DNA of 64,000 bases from Phoronis australis (lineage: Eukaryota > Phoronida > Phoronidae): positions 361,165-425,164 of the forward strand of contig NMRA01000128.1 in the NCBI GenBank assembly GCA_002633005.1, read 5' to 3'. The position numbers and the translations under genes were made by a program. Below the pieces are notes generated by a model that made no database searches, was not told where the DNA came from, and worked only from the letters and a program-made list of their open reading frames with translations. This document shows, in pieces, positions 61,410 through 64,000 of this stretch; the first letter of the stretch is position 1, and the number at the start of each line of letters is the position of its first letter.

Positions 61410-62510
61410 AGGTAAAAAAAATGGGCAAATAAAATTAGACACAAAATTAGTGTCTTTAAAAACAACACTCTTCCTTGGGCAAATTAAACTCTTTACTGAT
61501 GTTGGAAAAATTGGTGTTCAACTGTTATTCTGCTGCTAAAGTTGTAGAGCGATGTTATGCGTTGAAGCTTTTGGCGCTGTAGCCAGCCAGCTAGCTGTAT
61601 GAAGACTATCATCAAAATACAGCTATGTACCACTGTGTGTTTTTCTTCCATAGACCCTGAAATTGCACCTTGCCGTGAAATTTGTTTCAACATGTAAGGC
61701 TAAAGACCGGACGGGGTGCGTGCAAAATTTGGGAGTCAACTGACACTCACCTTGCCCGTTACAACTGTTAAAGTGAAAAACAATTCAACAAACGTCATTT
61801 TGTTGTGTCATTCTCGACCTTTTGTAACAATGAAAAGTATGCTGTCATTCTTAAAACAATATGCTTGTGTCACGTGCTAAATTTTTGCGACAACTTCGCA
61901 GCAGCAAAATTTGTTCTGAAATTCGGTTTTCGGTATCGAAATTCTAAAAACTTATCATGAAGTGAAACCAGTTCCATTAATTTGTTGCGACGTGTACACA
62001 ACTTCGTGAAAGAACAACAGTTGATTGAAGAAAAGAAAATGGCCAATAGGTGACGCAATATTTCATGGCGCCGAAAGCTGACGCAGAAGATCGCTCCAGA
62101 ACTTTAGCAGCAGAATAATGGTAGAACGCCATTTTTCCAACACCGTTTACTCAAGTAAGACTGTAGTTTTTAATTGCATTAATTTGTGTCAGATTATGTA
62201 TTACTACTTTTTTACCCACATCTGCGCAAAGCTGTATATTTAGTATACAGCTTTGTACCAAGGCTACATGAAATGTAGCGTCACCTGTTGCCCATTTTCT
62301 TTTCAGCTGATTCTTCAATGAACTGATCTTCTTTGACATTGCAAACATGTCACAACAAATTGTCAGAACAATTTTCACTTCACAATAAATTTTTAGTATT
62401 TTAATAATATCAGCAAACCAAATTTCAGAACAAACTTTGCTGCTGCCAAGGTACTATCATCTCCCGTGAGATGTCGTTAAAAAAATTTAGGAAATGGCAC
62501 GTGCGCATGC
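61410..62510. repeat. Nested inverted duplication between LIN52 and ALDH6A1
   Basis: A plus-strand sequence is split in two: 61,410-61,580 and 62,265-62,510. Between them lies a minus-oriented copy of the whole unit (about 62,215 down to 61,855). The first plus part and the minus copy share TATTCTGCTGCTAAAGTT, GGAAAAAT and GGTAAAAAA. The second plus part and the minus copy share GCGTCACCTRTTG, CCATTTTCTTTTC, CAACAAATT, TTTTTAG and ATTTCAGAACAAA. A short AGCTGTAT...ATACAGCT hairpin block occurs at both junctions (61,592-61,626 and 62,230-62,255). This is non-coding. It sits where the shared upstream region of the divergent gene pair should be. Confidence 0.8.
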
Positions 62511-62808
62511 TGATGGACTTTTTTTGTTACAAAAGGCAGAGAATTATGCAAGAAAATGATATTTATTAAGATTGTTTTTCACTTATAAAAGGGCTTCAAC
62601 TGACGAGGTGTGTTGTCGTTTGACTCCCAGTCCTACTGGAATTGCTGTTTTCTTAGCCACATCACATGTTACAAATCATCTGTTAACAGTCATGTTTTCA
62701 TACAGCCAAAGTCAGGAAGGTTTAATGATGCTGACAGTGGATTCACTTGTCAAAATTAATTGAATGGTGGTTTTAAGCACTTTAAACTCTTTGTTTACTC
62801 TGTTTCAG

Positions 62809-62850
62809 GCTTTTGCCTTTGCTGCCAGGAGAGGCTATGCGTCCAGCTCT
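62809..62850 (+). CDS. ALDH6A1: ALDH6A1, presequence exon (42 nt)
   Basis: TTACTCTGTTTCAG and TCT|GTAAGAGT flank 14 codons, AFAFAARRGYASSS. The peptide is arginine- and small-residue-rich with no acids and ends in RGYAS|S, as expected of a mitochondrial targeting presequence and cleavage region. It corresponds in position to the Ser-rich segment preceding PTVKLFI in human ALDH6A1. It is phase 0 at both ends and joins 63,176 directly. The exon with the start codon was not securely found. Confidence 0.8.
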
Positions 62851-63175
62851 GTAAGAGTTTAATTGTTATTTATGATTGATGAATTGTCAGTTTACAATCA
62901 TCATTTGCAACTTGCAACTTTTGATATAGAGATGTTTAGAATTTCACTGATTGATTTGTAATTTTGTCAAAATTTGTGTTAATTGAATGGTTTTGCAAAT
63001 TAGTCTAACTTTCTTGGTATATGAATGATTTGTATCTGGTATTTATCTCATCTATACAAACAATTTTGTTTGTCAGGCTCTGACTTAATTTCCTCAGTAA
63101 AATTAAAATTTGAAATTATCCTTCAATCATGATGATAAAGTTAAGTAGTAGAAATTTGATTGTTTTGCTTTGCAG
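62851..63175 (+). other. ALDH6A1 intron
   Basis: AT-rich intron of 325 bp with GTAAGA and TTTGCTTTGCAG ends; nothing else seen. Confidence 0.8.
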
Positions 63176-63253
63176 GTGTCAACCACCAAGCTTTTCCTTG
63201 ATGGCAAATTTGTCGAGTCGCAAGCCACGGATTGGATTGACCTGCACAACCCA
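63176..63253 (+). CDS. ALDH6A1: ALDH6A1, start of the mature dehydrogenase (78 nt)
   Basis: TTGCTTTGCAG and CCA|GTATGTAA flank 26 codons: VSTTKLFLDGKFVESQATDW followed by IDLHNP. It aligns without gaps to PTVKLFIGGKFVESKSDKWIDIHNP at the N-terminus of human methylmalonate-semialdehyde dehydrogenase. The enzyme, in the mitochondrial matrix, oxidatively decarboxylates malonate and methylmalonate semialdehydes to acetyl- and propionyl-CoA in valine and pyrimidine breakdown. It is phase 0 at both ends. The catalytic exons lie beyond the right edge of the window. Confidence 0.95.
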
Positions 63254-63557
63254 GTATGTAACCATAGAAACAAAAAAGGCTAAGTAATTTTCTCTGGCAT
63301 TGCTATCAGGTAAAATATATATATGTAGGTTTTCTGTGTTGTGTGAATTTGTCTTAGTCTATTTACTTATATGTGCGTAATTAAGCCTTCACGCCTATAT
63401 GTGAAACTGTATACATCTGGAATTATGCATTTGTGACTAGGTAAATTTTCTTTAACTTAGAACACAATATGACATTACAGTGAAATATTTTATAAAAAAA
63501 TTCCAACAAAAGTAATTGGGAAGAAATCTTTACTTTTTTTTCACGGTTCAGATATAT

Positions 63558-63594
63558 GCACATGCACACGCACACGCACACACACACACACACC
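63558..63594. repeat. CA dinucleotide microsatellite
   Basis: CACATGCACACGCACACGCA then an ACACAC run. Confidence 0.95.
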
Positions 63595-63704
63595 TGTCAT
63601 CTACAAACACATGATTACTTTGAACTTTTTTGTGTGCCCACGTATACCAGTACACATGTGAGTGCGTGTTGCTGTCGTCTCTGAACATGCTGTCTTGTAA
63701 TTTG

Positions 63705-63965
63705 CGTCCGACACCCTTTGCTGTATCTCCTAAACCTCTTGCCGGATCTTAATGAAATTTGCGATATGTGTTTCTATGTAGCTGATGGCAAATGCATCGT
63801 AGAAAAATGACCTTATTTGGCTAACTTCAGAACATCATATCATTTTCATAAATTTGTTTGTATTTATATGAAAACTTCAGAGGCCATGCTTTATGCATTG
63901 TTCTCTAAAACGCTGTTTGGAATTGTTTTTAAAATGTTCTATTTTTGCATGGTATGATATCAAAA
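63705..63965 (-). repeat. R1-like fragment joined to R2, copy 4
   Basis: On the minus strand, 63,780-63,705 reads AAATTTCATTAAGATCC and GGTTTAGGAGATACA, blocks of the R1 C-type monomer. Further out, 63,965-63,880 gives the R2 core: CATTTTAAAAACAATTCC, GTTTTAGAGAACAATGCATAA. The neighbouring positions may be chance, or may show that R2 is a distant relative or frequent partner of R1. Confidence 0.5.
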
Positions 63966-64000
63966 TATTACACCTTTAAAGATTTTGATGAAAAAATTAA

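Larger units (their letters stand above)
63254..64000 (+). other. ALDH6A1 intron, runs off the window
   Basis: No further exon was seen before the edge. It contains an AC/AT microsatellite (63,558-63,594) and, at 63,700-63,970 on the minus strand, repeat sequence related to the R1 monomer and to R2. Confidence 0.7.

Noticed and set aside
61752-61860. Minus-strand GGGCAAG|GTGAGTGTC as the LIN52 start exon
   Set aside because: The donor is strong, but the frame that would join LIN52 in phase contains a TGA and no later ATG. It may be an untranslated exon; not annotated.
62101-62150. ATG near 62,119 with the donor CTCAA|GTAAGACT as ALDH6A1 exon 1
   Set aside because: The frame ends in phase 1 and does not match the phase-0 exon at 62,809; the in-phase frame has a TAG. 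The sequence is also part of the inverted duplication.

Overview
The window is AT-rich, intron-containing animal nuclear DNA. It has no long open reading frames, many GT-AG exons that can be recognised only by homology, microsatellites, MITEs and two single-N positions typical of a draft assembly. The protein families and repeats suggest an invertebrate. The arrays of about 145-bp monomers with a GGAC-rich tail and terminal palindrome resemble the pearl/Tsp/HINE-type non-autonomous Helitron-like elements known from bivalves and sea urchins. I cannot name the species from the sequence.

Layout. (i) 1-12,800: no intact gene. Near the left end is a broken THAP zinc-finger coding fragment (500-687), and there are copies of dispersed repeats. 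(ii) 12,805-32,870: mostly intergenic or intronic. It holds two 'CCACTAG' repeat arrays (12,805-13,508 and 20,731-22,400), a large inverted repeat at about 19 kb, a TA-flanked MITE (25,251-25,747), a near-identical 555-bp tandem duplication with an N at the junction (28,744-29,852), a 27-bp minisatellite (30,853-31,070) and two unassigned exon-like segments on the minus strand (17,032-17,085 and 16,375-16,637). (iii) about 32,870-42,900, minus strand: a FAM53 (Simplet)-family gene. Three coding exons are phase-compatible, and the last exon is only tentatively placed 7 kb downstream. (iv) 43,200-48,500: a 214-bp MITE and a promoter-like segment with CRE palindromes and a possible first exon at 47,161. 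(v) 48,500-53,060: a third array, interrupted by two nested insertions, one of them a 2.4-kb element with terminal inverted repeats. (vi) 54,087-57,441, minus strand: five exons covering essentially all of LIN52, a subunit of the MuvB core of the DREAM cell-cycle repressor. (vii) 62,809 to the right edge, plus strand: the first recognisable exons of ALDH6A1, the mitochondrial methylmalonate-semialdehyde dehydrogenase; the rest lies outside the window.

LIN52 and ALDH6A1 are divergent neighbours, as they are in human, so this is ancient microsynteny around a shared upstream region. Here that region has been invaded by a nested inverted duplication (61,410-62,510).

The most notable observation is that every monomer of the dispersed array carries a core of the form CCACTAGGNGGC, close to the bilaterian CTCF consensus. 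All cores point the same way, and in the longest copy they follow an A-B-C higher-order cycle of about 430 bp. This may be an element that spreads ready-made clusters of insulator-type sites.
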